Assembly: GCA_012523075.1 (NCBI GenBank)
Contig: JAAYJF010000161.1
Coordinates: 1 to 41,348, forward strand
Direction of reading: 5' to 3'
Source of the DNA: Clostridiales bacterium
GTDB taxonomy: Bacteria > Bacillota > Clostridia > Ch29
DNA length: 41,348 nt
Part shown: in pieces, positions 16,552 through 25,475 of the stretch
How the letters are laid out: each line of letters starts with the position of its first letter
Numbering within the stretch: the first letter of the stretch is position 1
Notes under the pieces: generated by a model
The model's database searches: none
Told to the model about the DNA's origin: nothing
Seen by the model: the letters and a program-made list of their open reading frames with translations, nothing else
Made by a program: the position numbers and the translations under genes

Positions 16552-18351
16552 CTATGCCAAGGAGAATATCTCCTCGAACTCCTCGCCGGTCAGCTTTTCC
16601 CTTTCCAGAAGGGCCTTTGCCACCGCGTGGAGCTTTTCTATATTGTTTTCCAGCATCTCCTGGGCCTTTTCGTAGGCCTTGTCTATCATTCCCTTTACTT
16701 CCTTGTCAATCTTCGCAGCCACTTCCTCGCTGTAGTTCTTGCTCCTTGCCATATCCCTTCCTATAAACACCTCGTCCTGCCCGGAACCGAAGGTCATGGG
16801 CCCTAAGACTTCACTCATGCCGTATTCGGTAACCATCTTGCGCGCCATCCTGGAGGCCTTCTCCAGGTCGTTCTGGGCACCGGTACTAATATCGTTTATT
16901 ACCAGCTTTTCAGCTACCCTTCCCCCCAGAAGATGAATGAGGTGCTCCTCCATCTCGGACTTGGACATATAGTACTTATCCTCCTGCGGAAGTATCATGG
17001 TATATCCTCCGGCCCTTCCCCGGGGTATAATCGAAATCTGATGCACAGGGTCAGAATTGGGCAGAAGCCTTGCCACCACCGCATGGCCCGCCTCGTGATA
17101 GGCGGTGAGCCTTTTATCCTTTTCACTCATTACCCTGCTCTTTTTCTCCGGACCGGCAATAACCCTGGTTACGCCTTCCTCCAGTTCGTCCCTACCTATT
17201 TGTTTCTTCCCCTTACGGGCAGCCAGCAGAGCCGCTTCGTTCATCAGGTTTTCCAAATCTGCAGGTGTAAATCCCGGCGTGCCCTTTGCCACGTCTTCAA
17301 GGTTCACGCTTTCGTCAAGGGGTTTACCCCTTGCATGTATTCTTAAAATGGCTTCCCTTTCCTTTATGTCCGGTATCCCAACCAGCACCTGTCTGTCAAA
17401 CCGGCCGGGCCTTAATAGGGCAGGGTCCAGGATATCCGGCCTGTTTGTAGCCGCTATAATAATTATCCCTTCATTCACGCTGAAACCGTCCATCTCAACC
17501 AGCAGCTGATTAAGGGTCTGTTCTCTCTCGTCGTGCCCGCCGCCAAGCCCTGCGCCCCTGTGCCGGCCTACGGCGTCTATTTCATCAATAAAAACTATAC
17601 AAGGGGAATTCTTTTTGGCCTGATCGAACAGGTCCCTTACCCTGGAAGCCCCTACCCCCACGAACATTTCGACAAAATCCGAACCGGATATGCTGAAAAA
17701 GGGAACCTCCGCCTCGCCGGCAACCGCCCTGGCCAGGTAGGTTTTACCCGTTCCCGGCGGACCCACCAGCAGTATGCCCTTGGGTATGCGGGCCCCAAGC
17801 TCTATAAACTTTCTGGGGTTTTTGAGAAACTCAACTATTTCGGAAAGCTCTTCCTTTTCTTCCTTGGCACCCGCCACATCGTTGAAGGTAATCTTTTTCT
17901 TGTCCTCGGTGTGCAGCCTGGCTTTGCTTTTGCCAAAGGACATTACCCTGCTGCCCCCGCCCTGGGACTGCTGCATGAAGAAAAACCACAGCACCACAAA
18001 CAAAAGTATCAGGAAAAATGTGGGGAGTAGCTGAGCCCACCAGGGGTTGCCCTGGGGGGGGTTATTTTTAACCTGGAGTATTCCTGCTTGAATCTGAGGC
18101 ATTATAAATTGGTTAAAGGTCTGCACGTCGGGTACTGTGGATTGAAATTCAGTACCGTCATCCAACACGCCCATTACCAGGTTTTCCTCTAAGACCAGAG
18201 ACTTAACCCTTTGCTGTTCAAGCATTATTATGAGCTGCGAATACTCCAGTTCATTTATCTCTTTGGTGTTGGCGCCATACATCTGAACTATAGCCACTAT
18301 TATGATGAAAATCAGTATATAAAAACTGGCTCCACGGAAAAGTCTTGTCAA
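16552..18351 (-). CDS. ftsH: ATP-dependent zinc metalloprotease FtsH
   Basis: A 599-residue membrane-bound AAA+ protease that degrades misfolded and regulatory membrane and cytosolic proteins. Two N-terminal helices (about residues 8-25 and 109-127) flank a short extracellular domain. The AAA module has Walker A GPPGTGKT (197-204), Walker B FIDEIDA and the second region of homology [20 protein letters not shown]. The protease motif HEAGH is at 419-423. The start is a TTG at 18351, 7 nt after AGGAGG; an ATG two bases upstream is out of frame. It is the last gene of the tilS-hpt-ftsH order and appears to have its own promoter in the 215-nt gap after hpt. Confidence 0.97.
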   Translation of the reverse strand: MTRLFRGASFYILIFIIIVAIVQMYGANTKEINELEYSQLIIMLEQQRVKSLVLEENLVMGVLDDGTEFQSTVPDVQTFNQFIMPQIQAGILQVKNNPPQGNPWWAQLLPTFFLILLFVVLWFFFMQQSQGGGSRVMSFGKSKARLHTEDKKKITFNDVAGAKEEKEELSEIVEFLKNPRKFIELGARIPKGILLVGPPGTGKTYLARAVAGEAEVPFFSISGSDFVEMFVGVGASRVRDLFDQAKKNSPCIVFIDEIDAVGRHRGAGLGGGHDEREQTLNQLLVEMDGFSVNEGIIIIAATNRPDILDPALLRPGRFDRQVLVGIPDIKEREAILRIHARGKPLDESVNLEDVAKGTPGFTPADLENLMNEAALLAARKGKKQIGRDELEEGVTRVIAGPEKKSRVMSEKDKRLTAYHEAGHAVVARLLPNSDPVHQISIIPRGRAGGYTMILPQEDKYYMSKSEMEEHLIHLLGGRVAEKLVINDISTGAQNDLEKASRMARKMVTEYGMSEVLGPMTFGSGQDEVFIGRDMARSKNYSEEVAAKIDKEVKGMIDKAYEKAQEMLENNIEKLHAVAKALLEREKLTGEEFEEIFSLA

Positions 18352-18518
18352 ACATAGTCCTCCTTTCTGCTTCGCAAACAGAATTCTTAGTTTCAGGGGG
18401 AGTTTTTACTCCCACTTAAGGTTATAAATCGTTATCCAGGGACTTAGCGTCACTTATCTTCCGCTTAATGAAGCGGGCATTTAGTAACGGTTAGTCATCG
18501 GATAAAACCATAATAGCT

Positions 18519-18547
18519 ATTTTAACATAATGGCCTGAAAAACTCAA
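18519..18547 (-). promoter_or_regulatory. Putative sigma-A promoter of ftsH
   Basis: The minus strand reads TTGAGT (18542-18547), 17 bp, TAAAAT (18519-18524). The ~170-nt leader to ftsH contains two small stem-loops (CCGCTT/AAGCGG near 18462-18477 and GGGAGT/ACTCCC near 18400). Their role is unknown; no gene is present between 18352 and 18566. Confidence 0.5.
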
Positions 18548-18566
18548 ACAGTGTACACAGGCAGGT

Positions 18567-19109
18567 TTAACGGCCGTTGTATTCCTCGGGTTTTAGCACA
18601 CAAATCTCAGGCAAATTCCTGAACCTTTCCGCAAAGTCGAGACCATAACCCACGACAAACTCGTCTTCTATTTCAAACCCTTTGTAATCAACCTTTACGT
18701 CTGCCTTTCTCCTGTAGGGCTTGTCCAGCAGGGTGCAAATCCTTATGCTGCTCGCCCCCCGGGACCTTAAGTTCTCCTGTAAATAATTAAGCGTAAGTCC
18801 GCTGTCTATAATATCCTCAACTATTAGTACGTCCATACCCTCAATGCTGTTGTCCAGGTCCTTCAATATCCTTACCACCCCGGAGGTCTCGGTGGTGTTA
18901 CCGTAGCTGGAGACAGCTATGAAATCCAGTGTAAGCGGAATGTCTATTTTTTTTACTAAATCACCCAGAAAAACAACCGCACCCTTTAACACGCCCACAA
19001 TCACCAGATTCTTCCCCCGGTAATCCCTTGAAATGTCCGCCGCCAGTTCCTCTATCTTGTGCTCAATCTGCTGCTGGGTTATTAATACCCTCTCGATACT
19101 ATCCCTCAT
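18567..19109 (-). CDS. hpt: Hypoxanthine(-guanine) phosphoribosyltransferase
   Basis: A 180-residue type I phosphoribosyltransferase that makes IMP or GMP from the free base and PRPP in purine salvage. The PRPP-binding motif VLIVEDIIDSGLT is clear. The hood region LVIVGVLKGAVVFLGDL and the C-terminal FVVGYGLDFAERFRNLP segment are typical. The frame is open further upstream, but an ATG at 19109 follows GGAGAGGAG, begins 4 nt after the tilS stop and gives the family length, so the longer version is rejected. The tilS-hpt-ftsH order is conserved across Firmicutes. Confidence 0.96.
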   Translation of the reverse strand: MRDSIERVLITQQQIEHKIEELAADISRDYRGKNLVIVGVLKGAVVFLGDLVKKIDIPLTLDFIAVSSYGNTTETSGVVRILKDLDNSIEGMDVLIVEDIIDSGLTLNYLQENLRSRGASSIRICTLLDKPYRRKADVKVDYKGFEIEDEFVVGYGLDFAERFRNLPEICVLKPEEYNGR

Positions 19110-19113
19110 GCTT

Positions 19114-20529
19114 CTACTCCTCTCCGATGGATAAGTGTAGTAATTCAATCCTAAGCACCTGCCCGGTATCCTTTGAAACCTTAAACCTTTCATCTATTCT
19201 ATACCCCGCTACCCAGACAATACCCATTTTATTTCTAACAATGGGTATTAAACCCCTGCTGCCCTTAGGAACCTTGGCATCAATAAAAAAGTCTTTCAGC
19301 TTTTTTGTACCGCCCATCCCAAGGGGAAGGAATCTATCCCCTTCCTTTCGCCCCGTGACAGCAAGATTCCTGCCAACCTTTTCAAAATCCAAGAAAGCCA
19401 GGCTATCGTCCGCCTCATTCCTTTCCTCTAAATAGGTATCAACGTCTACGACAAAGGCATCTATCGCTACTCCGATTTCGGGGATATGGGTTCTGCCGGG
19501 GACTGTAAGGGTATAGGTCCCCTTTATGCTACCTTTTTCAGGTTCTCCCCTGGCTATAAAAAACCGTCCGTATTCAACCCCCGCTACAAGGCCCCGCGGA
19601 AGATTGAGCCTTTTCCCCGTTTTTCCCGCCTCCAGCAGGCCACAGACCTGCCGTATGTGCGTAAGTTCCAGGTTGTCCACGTCCCCCAGAAGGTGCTCTA
19701 CCCCCTTGCGCAGCACCCTTCTTCTTAGGGCTGTATGTAGCCCTGAAAGGTCCTTTATACAAAATTCAAGCCTGTCGGTACCGATACCCGATGCAAGCTC
19801 GAGAAATTTTTCACCGGCCACACGACCCAGGCAGTCGTCTTCCTCTCTTAGTATATTTGCCATATCCAGTATGGCCCGATCTATATTGTTGTTATATTTA
19901 TCCCTCAAATAGGGCAAAAGCTCCAGTCTAATCCTGTTTCTGAAGTACACAGGCATAAAATTGGTTTTATCGGTCACCGGGCCAAGTTCATTTTTGGCGC
20001 AGTATTCCTCAATAAGCGACCGGGACACCTCCAAAAGGGGCCTTATGATGCTGCCCCTTACGGGTTTTATCCCGCCAAGACCCGCAACTCCCGAACCCCT
20101 TATAAGCCTCATTAGCACTGTCTCCACCTGGTCGTCCAGGTTATGGGCTACCGCAATCTTGTTGAAACCTTTTTCCCGCATTACCCTGTTAAAAAGGTGG
20201 TACCTGGCCCTTCTGCCCGCCTGTTCCGGGGAAAGCCCTTCCCGGGCGGCCATCCTTGGCACATCAACGGTTTCCGCAACGCAGGGTATACCCCTTTCAC
20301 GGCAGAAGTCCTCCACAAACCTGGCGTCTTTTTCCGCATCGCCGGGACGGAATCTATGGTTTAGATGGGCGCATACAAGCCGCAAATTATAGCGCTCCCC
20401 AAACCTGTAAAGAAGATGAAGCAGCGCGATGGAGTCGGGCCCCCCCGAAACTCCTACCACAATTCCATCTCCGTTCTGTATCATATCGTATTCTTCTATA
20501 GTTTTTTGAAAAATATCCTCTATATTCAA
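19114..20529 (-). CDS. tilS: tRNA(Ile)-lysidine synthetase
   Basis: About 471 residues. The enzyme attaches lysine to C34 of tRNA-Ile(CAU), so that it reads AUA. The N-terminal PP-loop ATPase domain has SGGPDS at residues 28-33. It is followed by the RRARYHLF and AHNLDDQVETVLMRLIRGSG blocks, a linker domain, and the C-terminal TilS domain (GDRFLPLGMGGTKKLKDFFIDAKVP). The chosen start is a TTG at 20529 after an AGGGATAGGG stretch. An ATG at 20565 would add 12 residues and overlap the kinase gene by 17 nt; either is possible. None of the four tRNAs in this window is its target. Confidence 0.95.
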   Translation of the reverse strand: MNIEDIFQKTIEEYDMIQNGDGIVVGVSGGPDSIALLHLLYRFGERYNLRLVCAHLNHRFRPGDAEKDARFVEDFCRERGIPCVAETVDVPRMAAREGLSPEQAGRRARYHLFNRVMREKGFNKIAVAHNLDDQVETVLMRLIRGSGVAGLGGIKPVRGSIIRPLLEVSRSLIEEYCAKNELGPVTDKTNFMPVYFRNRIRLELLPYLRDKYNNNIDRAILDMANILREEDDCLGRVAGEKFLELASGIGTDRLEFCIKDLSGLHTALRRRVLRKGVEHLLGDVDNLELTHIRQVCGLLEAGKTGKRLNLPRGLVAGVEYGRFFIARGEPEKGSIKGTYTLTVPGRTHIPEIGVAIDAFVVDVDTYLEERNEADDSLAFLDFEKVGRNLAVTGRKEGDRFLPLGMGGTKKLKDFFIDAKVPKGSRGLIPIVRNKMGIVWVAGYRIDERFKVSKDTGQVLRIELLHLSIGEE

Positions 20530-20548
20530 CCCTATCCCTTCCCCGGGT

Positions 20549-21442
20549 TTAAAGTATAAATACAAGCACCATTATAAAAAAGGCTACCGATGCTGCAAGG
20601 CCTGCGTTTATCAAGACATCTGTGCTGCACTGGTTTAACCCTTCGCCGACGCCGTCGGCCATGCGCAGGACCCTTCTTAAGTCGCTAACCAGCCCTTTAA
20701 GACTATGGTTTTCCACGTCCAGCCCTTTTATTATAACCTTTTTTAAACCTTTACTCAATCGTGTTTTGTTAACCCTTTGCTTCAGTGCTTCCAAATCCCT
20801 GCCCACCTCCGGTATTCCATCCAACAGAAGGTCGACAAGCATCATAAGGATCGCAAAAATCTGGTAGCTCTCATCGGCCACCCTTTGGCCACTGCCCCAG
20901 CCTGCCCTGTCATATGCAGGGGTAAACTGAGTCACCGGCTGTCCTGCGCCCACTACACCTCCAAAGTCCACAAGGTACAGGTTTCCGGTTGTTTTGTCAA
21001 AAACAAGGTTCTCCGGTTTGATATCACAGTAATACAAACCCCGGTGGTTGAGAAACAGGCATATCACGGCGGTGATGGCAGCTGCCTCCACCGTAGTCCC
21101 TTGTGGTATCCGGCGCGTGCTGCATAGCTTTTTCAGGTTTTCTCCCTCAAGGTAATCCATAATAAAAAAGAACCGTTTCCGGCCTTCTATTGTGCAGTCG
21201 TCCCTGACGTATACCCTAGGTACATAGTCTATCGATGAAAGGCTGGACAGGACTTTATACTCCCTTTCCACGCCCGCCATGTCACTGCCCAGTTTAAGGG
21301 CGTACTTCCTCCCGTCGGAAAGGTCCCTCACCAGGTATACCCTTGCCGTACCGCCGCTACCGATTAGCTTTATAACCCGGTACTCCCCGCCGTACCACCT
21401 GCCCCTTATGGTTATGCCCGGTTTTAGCAAAATCCTTTCCAC
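20549..21442 (-). CDS. yabT: YabT-like serine/threonine protein kinase with C-terminal membrane anchor
   Basis: About 297 residues from a GTG at 21442, ten bases after GGAGGG. It is a Hanks-type kinase: the glycine loop LIGSGGTARVYLV, the ATP-site Lys in YALKLG, the catalytic loop YYCDIKPENL and VDFGG (DFG). The His-Arg of the usual HRD is replaced by Tyr-Cys, so it is a non-RD kinase. A hydrophobic helix occupies the last ~25 residues (AGLAASVAFFIMVLVFIL), making it a tail-anchored protein, as in B. subtilis YabT, which acts during spore development. Its place between yabS and tilS matches B. subtilis. The upstream gap to yabS holds a truncated repeat element and a hairpin, so its transcription may be partly uncoupled. 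Confidence 0.9.
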   Translation of the reverse strand: MERILLKPGITIRGRWYGGEYRVIKLIGSGGTARVYLVRDLSDGRKYALKLGSDMAGVEREYKVLSSLSSIDYVPRVYVRDDCTIEGRKRFFFIMDYLEGENLKKLCSTRRIPQGTTVEAAAITAVICLFLNHRGLYYCDIKPENLVFDKTTGNLYLVDFGGVVGAGQPVTQFTPAYDRAGWGSGQRVADESYQIFAILMMLVDLLLDGIPEVGRDLEALKQRVNKTRLSKGLKKVIIKGLDVENHSLKGLVSDLRRVLRMADGVGEGLNQCSTDVLINAGLAASVAFFIMVLVFIL

Positions 21443-21504
21443 AACAAATATACCCTCCAACAAAAAAATTAAGCTATTCTCTAAAGCTCTATGTGCAGAT
21501 ATAT

Positions 21505-21700
21505 TAGGCTTCATAAATACAAATGAATAACAGCCCTCCGTCATCTGCACTCTATTTTATTTGTGCGGGTAAGCTTCCGCTTCAGATGGCTTGATGCCCG
21601 GTTACTATACACTTGGGTGCTATGACGCTTCATGAAGCCCAAGCGCATGCTTATAAATGGTTTAGTAAGGAAACTTGCCGAAGCTTCGCAGAAAATCCGT
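21505..21700 (+). repeat. Element family 2, truncated copy
   Basis: This segment begins TAGGCTTCATAAATAC, like the 18-bp end of the element at 30750-31075. It shares CGTCATCTGC, TTGTGCGGGTAAGCTTCCGC, CTTCAGATG-CTTGATGCC, CGCTTCATGAAGCCC and GCGCATGCTTA in the same order as the complement of that element. The internal GAATTTTCAA hairpin part and the right-hand terminal repeat are missing. Confidence 0.65.
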
Positions 21701-21701
21701 A

Positions 21702-21722
21702 GGCCTGGCAGAATGCCAGGCC
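21702..21722 (-). terminator. Hairpin after yabS
   Basis: GGCCTGGCA (21702-21710) and TGCCAGGCC (21714-21722) form a perfect 9-bp stem with a 3-nt loop, directly after the yabS stop codon. The minus-strand continuation has only a short ATTTTC, so it may be an attenuator or an RNA-stabilising end rather than a full terminator. Confidence 0.5.
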
Positions 21723-21732
21723 AGGCTTAGCC

Positions 21733-22491
21733 TTACAGTATAAAGGACCTTTCGTCCCCCTCCTCCGGGTACACCGAGGCAAGAAAACTGTCCCCGTGTC
21801 TTGTCTCCCCATCAAAGAGGCAGGATGCCTGTACGATGCCCCCATATGTTGGTGTGGGCCCTCCAGTCTTTATTCTGTTCAGCCTTAAAGCCAGTTGGTC
21901 AAAATCATCGGTAAATCCGCTTATCACCTTGCTGTCCCTTCCCGCTCCGCCGGGGAAAGCAACTATCCCCAGGTAGGACCTACCTTTTCTTGTTTTTAGT
22001 GATATCAACAGGTCCTGTACGCTGCCTAGGGCCGTCTTAATCCGGCTCCTCATGCTGCCGCTGCAATCCAGCGCCACAACGCATTTAAGGCTTACCTCGT
22101 TTCCCACTTTCTGTATGTATTCCAGTATCCTTGACCTGGAATCCGGCTCCATATCCTCCAGGGAGTAGCCCGTTATCTGCCGCAGTTGACGGCTCACCGC
22201 CCTTTCTATGGTCATCTGTACCGACTGCATTGTAACCATCTGCACCGAATAGCCCAGCATGGACAGCGGTATTATATCGCATATGCCGCCCCCGGCCTTT
22301 GCTATGTTCTCCAGCTCTATGTAAGGCTCCTCCGTTTCGCCTCTGTCCATTATGCCTATGGCGTTAACAATTATTCCCTTTTTGTGGGCGAGTAGGGCCG
22401 CTCCGGCGGGGTCTCCTCCCACATTGGATTTACCGTCGGTTATTACAATAATCTCCTTCAGTTCCATAGGTGCCGTTAATTGTCCACCCAC
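21733..22491 (-). CDS. yabS: YabS-like von Willebrand factor A domain protein
   Basis: A 252-residue cytosolic protein starting with GTG at 22491, 8 nt after GGAGGG. Residues ~12-65 look like the second half of a vWA fold (EIIVITDGKSN...GIIVNAIGI). Residues ~137-240 hold a complete metal-ion-dependent adhesion start, VVALDCSGSM (DxSxS), followed by GIVAFPGG and TGGPTPTYGG. It sits between spoIIE and the YabT kinase, as in B. subtilis, where yabS is a sporulation-period gene of unknown role. The last ~35 codons include a sequence that resembles a dispersed REP-like repeat (21784-21808), so the C-terminus may have been rebuilt by a repeat. Confidence 0.85.
   Translation of the reverse strand: MGGQLTAPMELKEIIVITDGKSNVGGDPAGAALLAHKKGIIVNAIGIMDRGETEEPYIELENIAKAGGGICDIIPLSMLGYSVQMVTMQSVQMTIERAVSRQLRQITGYSLEDMEPDSRSRILEYIQKVGNEVSLKCVVALDCSGSMRSRIKTALGSVQDLLISLKTRKGRSYLGIVAFPGGAGRDSKVISGFTDDFDQLALRLNRIKTGGPTPTYGGIVQASCLFDGETRHGDSFLASVYPEEGDERSFIL
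21784..21808. repeat. REP-like sequence inside yabS coding region
   Basis: The minus strand contains GAGACAAGACACGGGGACAG, very close to the GACACGGGGAC core of the hairpin at 29535-29561. Here it is read in frame as part of the yabS C-terminus (around residues GETRHGDS). Confidence 0.4.
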
Positions 22492-22507
22492 CGCGTATAC
22501 CCTCCCT

Positions 22508-24859
22508 CTATATGCTTTTCCATACCTTTGATACCAGTACAGTCATATCGTCCCCGGCCTGCCCATCATAGTATTCCATAGCCCTTTCAAAAATAATACG
22601 GGCAATTTCCTGGGGGTTCTGATTGTTGGTGACCTTTAAAATATCCGCCACCCATTCCTCACCCTCTTCTTCCCCGCACGCTTCCGCAATGCCGTCGGTG
22701 ACCATTACTATAAAATCGCCCTCGGTTACGCTAAGCTTTTTTATGTGGAAATCTATATTGCCTACTATTCCCATAGGCAGTGAAGATGAAGACAACACCT
22801 TCACCTCGCCCCCCCGTTTTATATAGGTAGGGGGTGTCCCTATTTTCACCAGCTTTGCTTCCCCGTTGTACATGTCCACAAGCGCTATATCCAACGTGGA
22901 AAAACTGTCCCCCGGAGACTTCAACATCATAATGGAATTTATTGTCCTTACCGCCAGGTCGTGGCCGTACCCTGCCTCCAACAGCTGTTCCAGCATGTTT
23001 ATGGCGGCTGAGCTTTCCAGGGAAGCCCGGGCACCGGTACCCATACCGTCCGAGAGGGCTATGAGAAATTGGTTGTCCTTAAGCTCCATAAAGGTATAGT
23101 TGTCCCCATTGATCTGGCCCTCATTCTTAGGAGCGGTACAAACCCCCGTTGAAACGTTGAGCTTCCTTGCCTCAACCAGCTTGAAAGAACAAACCCCATT
23201 CTTTATACTGCACAAGCACCCCGGTTTGTTGAACTTCCTACCGGTGACCGCCGAAACCTCCGGGATTACCTTTTTGGCGCACTCCCTGCACCCGAAACAG
23301 GATTTTTTGTCCAGGTACACCTCCATCGCTCTGCCAGGCCTCTCTACCACCGCCACCCTGAATACTTCAATACCCTTACCTGCCAGCGAGCTTGATATGT
23401 CCTTTTCCAGATTTTTGTTAAACTTAAGATGCATATCCATCTCCCCGGCCAGGTTTTCCATGACTCCAGACATGCCCTCCAGCTGCTGTGCCACAAGGTT
23501 CCTGCAGTCCTCCATCTTAAGCTGCCATTTATAGTTTATCCTGAATAGGTCGAACAGATAGTTCACCGCCTCAATCAGGCGATCCGGTTTTATGCATCTC
23601 TTCCTAAGAGGCGGCGGGATATGTTTTTCCTCCACCATCCCCTTTTCTTCGGCGACATACAGCAGCTCAAACACCGACTGGTATGTGGTGTAGAACTCTT
23701 TTTCCCAACATGCCCTACGGAAGCTGCAGTTCTGGCAAACCCTATCGCATATACTGTCAATCACCCTGTTAAGGCTCTGGCTGCCCAGAAAATCCTCCTT
23801 AAAGGATACATCGTTAAAGGTGGCGGACAGCTGCGCGAACACGCCGGCAAATTCCTTAAGCCTTATAGATGCAAATTCCCTTGCCTTGATATGGTAGGGT
23901 ACCCTGTCATGGGTTTCTTCCTCCCCATCGGCCATACAGGCCAGCCTTTCCAAAAACCGTCCGGGAACGAGTATAAACAGCAGTGAAGCGGCTAACAGTT
24001 CCTCCATATTGATCACCGGGACCGCACCACCGCCTATGTAAAAATTGAGTATTGAACTGCCTATTATAAAGCCCAGTATACTGCCCGCTCTGCCCAATTC
24101 CTTAAAAACCCCCGACAACAGCCCCGCAAAGGAGAACACCCCTACAACCACCGCTGCCCGGGTGGTCATAAGCCCCGAGGTTATACCCAAAAGCGCCCCT
24201 ATCGCGCTGCCCGCCGCAGCCCCGCCGGTATAGGCGCCCATCAATATTACCACAGCCATAACCATGGTTTTTATGGCAATATGCCATATCCGCAGGGCAC
24301 CAATGCCGCTCACCGTCACCGCTATGGCCACCGCGGTACATATAGCCTCTTCGCTAGTAACGTGCCTGCCCCTTCCCAAATCCATAATAACCGAAAAGGC
24401 ATAATCGAATATATATACAAGTATGCCCCCCGCCAGGGCCTCAAACCCGATAATAATCATATCCAGCGGTGTCCAGCTTCCTGCCGGGTTCAGCCAAAGC
24501 GCCGAAGTACCAAGCATTGCAAAAAAAGTAACCAGAGACGCGCTGTGCCTTCCGATGGGGTTTTTCCTGAAAAAAACACGCATTATTATGTACGAAAGCC
24601 CCATCATGGCCATATATTTATAGGATGCCTCCAATCCGGCGATGCTTATTATGCCTAGCGCCGCCGACAGAAAAGTTGGTATGGGCATACACCGGTTTAG
24701 AAGGGCTGCACTAAAAAATGCCGTTCCAAAGGGCATTGTATTTTCCAGTATAAACGCCCTGGACATAAGAAATCCCATAAAATTAACAGCTACCATTCCC
24801 CTGATATATGCCGCATCCCTTGATGGAGTATATATAGGAAAAGCCTGGCTCTTGTTCAT
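22508..24859 (-). CDS. spoIIE: Stage II sporulation protein E (membrane PP2C phosphatase)
   Basis: A 783-residue protein. The N-terminal ~300 residues contain about ten membrane helices. A central region (~320-560) has several Cys motifs (CDRVCQNCSFRRACW, CFGCRECAKK, CLCSIKNGVC). The C-terminal ~200 residues are a PP2C-type phosphatase with ALSDGMGTGA, DIALVDMYNG and MVTDGIAEACG. In sporulation it locates to the polar septum and dephosphorylates SpoIIAA, leading to sigma-F activation in the forespore. It starts with ATG at 24859, follows a promoter with 21-bp spacing and Spo0A-box-like words, and leads the spoIIE-yabS-yabT order. Confidence 0.97.
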   Translation of the reverse strand: MNKSQAFPIYTPSRDAAYIRGMVAVNFMGFLMSRAFILENTMPFGTAFFSAALLNRCMPIPTFLSAALGIISIAGLEASYKYMAMMGLSYIIMRVFFRKNPIGRHSASLVTFFAMLGTSALWLNPAGSWTPLDMIIIGFEALAGGILVYIFDYAFSVIMDLGRGRHVTSEEAICTAVAIAVTVSGIGALRIWHIAIKTMVMAVVILMGAYTGGAAAGSAIGALLGITSGLMTTRAAVVVGVFSFAGLLSGVFKELGRAGSILGFIIGSSILNFYIGGGAVPVINMEELLAASLLFILVPGRFLERLACMADGEEETHDRVPYHIKAREFASIRLKEFAGVFAQLSATFNDVSFKEDFLGSQSLNRVIDSICDRVCQNCSFRRACWEKEFYTTYQSVFELLYVAEEKGMVEEKHIPPPLRKRCIKPDRLIEAVNYLFDLFRINYKWQLKMEDCRNLVAQQLEGMSGVMENLAGEMDMHLKFNKNLEKDISSSLAGKGIEVFRVAVVERPGRAMEVYLDKKSCFGCRECAKKVIPEVSAVTGRKFNKPGCLCSIKNGVCSFKLVEARKLNVSTGVCTAPKNEGQINGDNYTFMELKDNQFLIALSDGMGTGARASLESSAAINMLEQLLEAGYGHDLAVRTINSIMMLKSPGDSFSTLDIALVDMYNGEAKLVKIGTPPTYIKRGGEVKVLSSSSLPMGIVGNIDFHIKKLSVTEGDFIVMVTDGIAEACGEEEGEEWVADILKVTNNQNPQEIARIIFERAMEYYDGQAGDDMTVLVSKVWKSI

Positions 24860-24923
24860 TGGAATACCCCCAACTGCTTGTTTTTACGGCCCCCAAACAC
24901 TGCGGTCGTAGACCGGTTATTAA

Positions 24924-25012
24924 ATTATAGCAGAGCTTGTCCCGGTATTTTGTCAATTTTAGGTAGCATTGATGCAAAAGTATATGACATATTGAACTGA
25001 CGTTCCGACAAA
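24924..25012 (-). promoter_or_regulatory. spoIIE promoter with 21-bp spacer and candidate Spo0A boxes
   Basis: The minus strand has consensus TTGACA (24951-24956) and TATAAT (24924-24929) separated by 21 bp. Such over-long spacing is the hallmark of the Spo0A-activated sigma-A promoters spoIIG and spoIIE in B. subtilis. TTTGTCAAT (24949-24957, plus strand) overlaps the -35 box and matches the 0A box TTTGTCRAA in 8 of 9 positions; TTTGTCGGA (25004-25012, minus strand) is also an 8/9 match. Confidence 0.75.
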
Positions 25013-25068
25013 TGCCTTCATAAGCCTTAGGGAAGTTACAGCAGGGATGAGATTTTGCTCCAAAAAAG

Positions 25069-25096
25069 TAAAAAAAGGAGATATAAATCTATCTCC
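25069..25096 (-). terminator. Terminator of the tRNA operon
   Basis: On the minus strand GGAGATA-GATTTA-TATCTCC (25077-25096) is followed by a run of seven T (25070-25076). It begins a few bases after the tRNA-Val CCA end and insulates the tRNAs from the spoIIE promoter. Confidence 0.9.
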
Positions 25097-25101
25097 TTTT
25101 T

Positions 25102-25177
25102 TGGTGGGCACAACTGGGCTCGAACCAGTGACCCCCTGCTTGTAAGGCAGGTGCTCTCCCAACTGAGCTATGCGCCC
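25102..25177 (-). tRNA. tRNA-Val (anticodon TAC)
   Basis: A 76-nt gene including an encoded CCA. The acceptor stem GGGCGCA/TGTGCCC, the D arm TAGCTCAGTTGGGAGAGCA, the anticodon arm CCTGC-CTTACAA-GCAGG and the T arm with GGTTCGAGCC are all present. It is the last of four tRNA genes in the unit. Confidence 0.96.
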
Positions 25178-25180
25178 GCA

Positions 25181-25255
25181 TGGTGACCCCTAGGGGAATC
25201 GAACCCCTGTTACCGCCGTGAAAGGGCGGTGTCTTAACCGCTTGACCAAGGGGCC
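25181..25255 (-). tRNA. tRNA-Glu (anticodon TTC)
   Basis: A 75-nt gene with encoded CCA. The acceptor stem is GGCCCCT/AGGGGTC, the anticodon arm CCGCC-CTTTCAC-GGCGG and the T arm AGGGGTTCGATTCCCCT. Third gene of the tRNA unit. Confidence 0.96.
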
Positions 25256-25260
25256 ATTAC

Positions 25261-25337
25261 TGGTAGCGGCGAACGGATTTGAACCGCTGACACTGCGGGT
25301 ATGAACCGCATGCTCTAGCCACCTGAGCTACGCCGCC
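25261..25337 (-). tRNA. Elongator tRNA-Met (anticodon CAT)
   Basis: A 77-nt gene with encoded CCA. The acceptor stem is GGCGGCG/CGCCGCT, with a G-U closing pair, and the anticodon arm is TGCGG-TTCATAC-CCGCA. It lacks the three G-C pairs and the C1-A72 mismatch of the initiator. A tRNA-Ile(CAT) is less likely but cannot be excluded without identity-element scoring. Confidence 0.88.
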
Positions 25338-25340
25338 ATA

Positions 25341-25417
<77 letters not shown>

Positions 25418-25446
25418 GCATTCTATTTCTTCCGACGACAAGTTTT

Positions 25447-25475
25447 ATTATATAATAAATAAATTTTACCGTCAA
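25447..25475 (-). promoter_or_regulatory. Promoter of the tRNA operon
   Basis: The minus strand has TTGACG (25470-25475), 17 bp, TATAAT (25447-25452), an almost perfect sigma-A promoter. The -35 box overlaps the stop codon of the Ppx/GppA gene, and the first tRNA starts about 30 nt after the -10 box. Confidence 0.85.

Noticed and set aside
19110-19193. Upstream extension of hpt
   Set aside because: It would overlap the end of tilS by about 80 nt and lacks family similarity; the ATG at 19109 has a good ribosome site.
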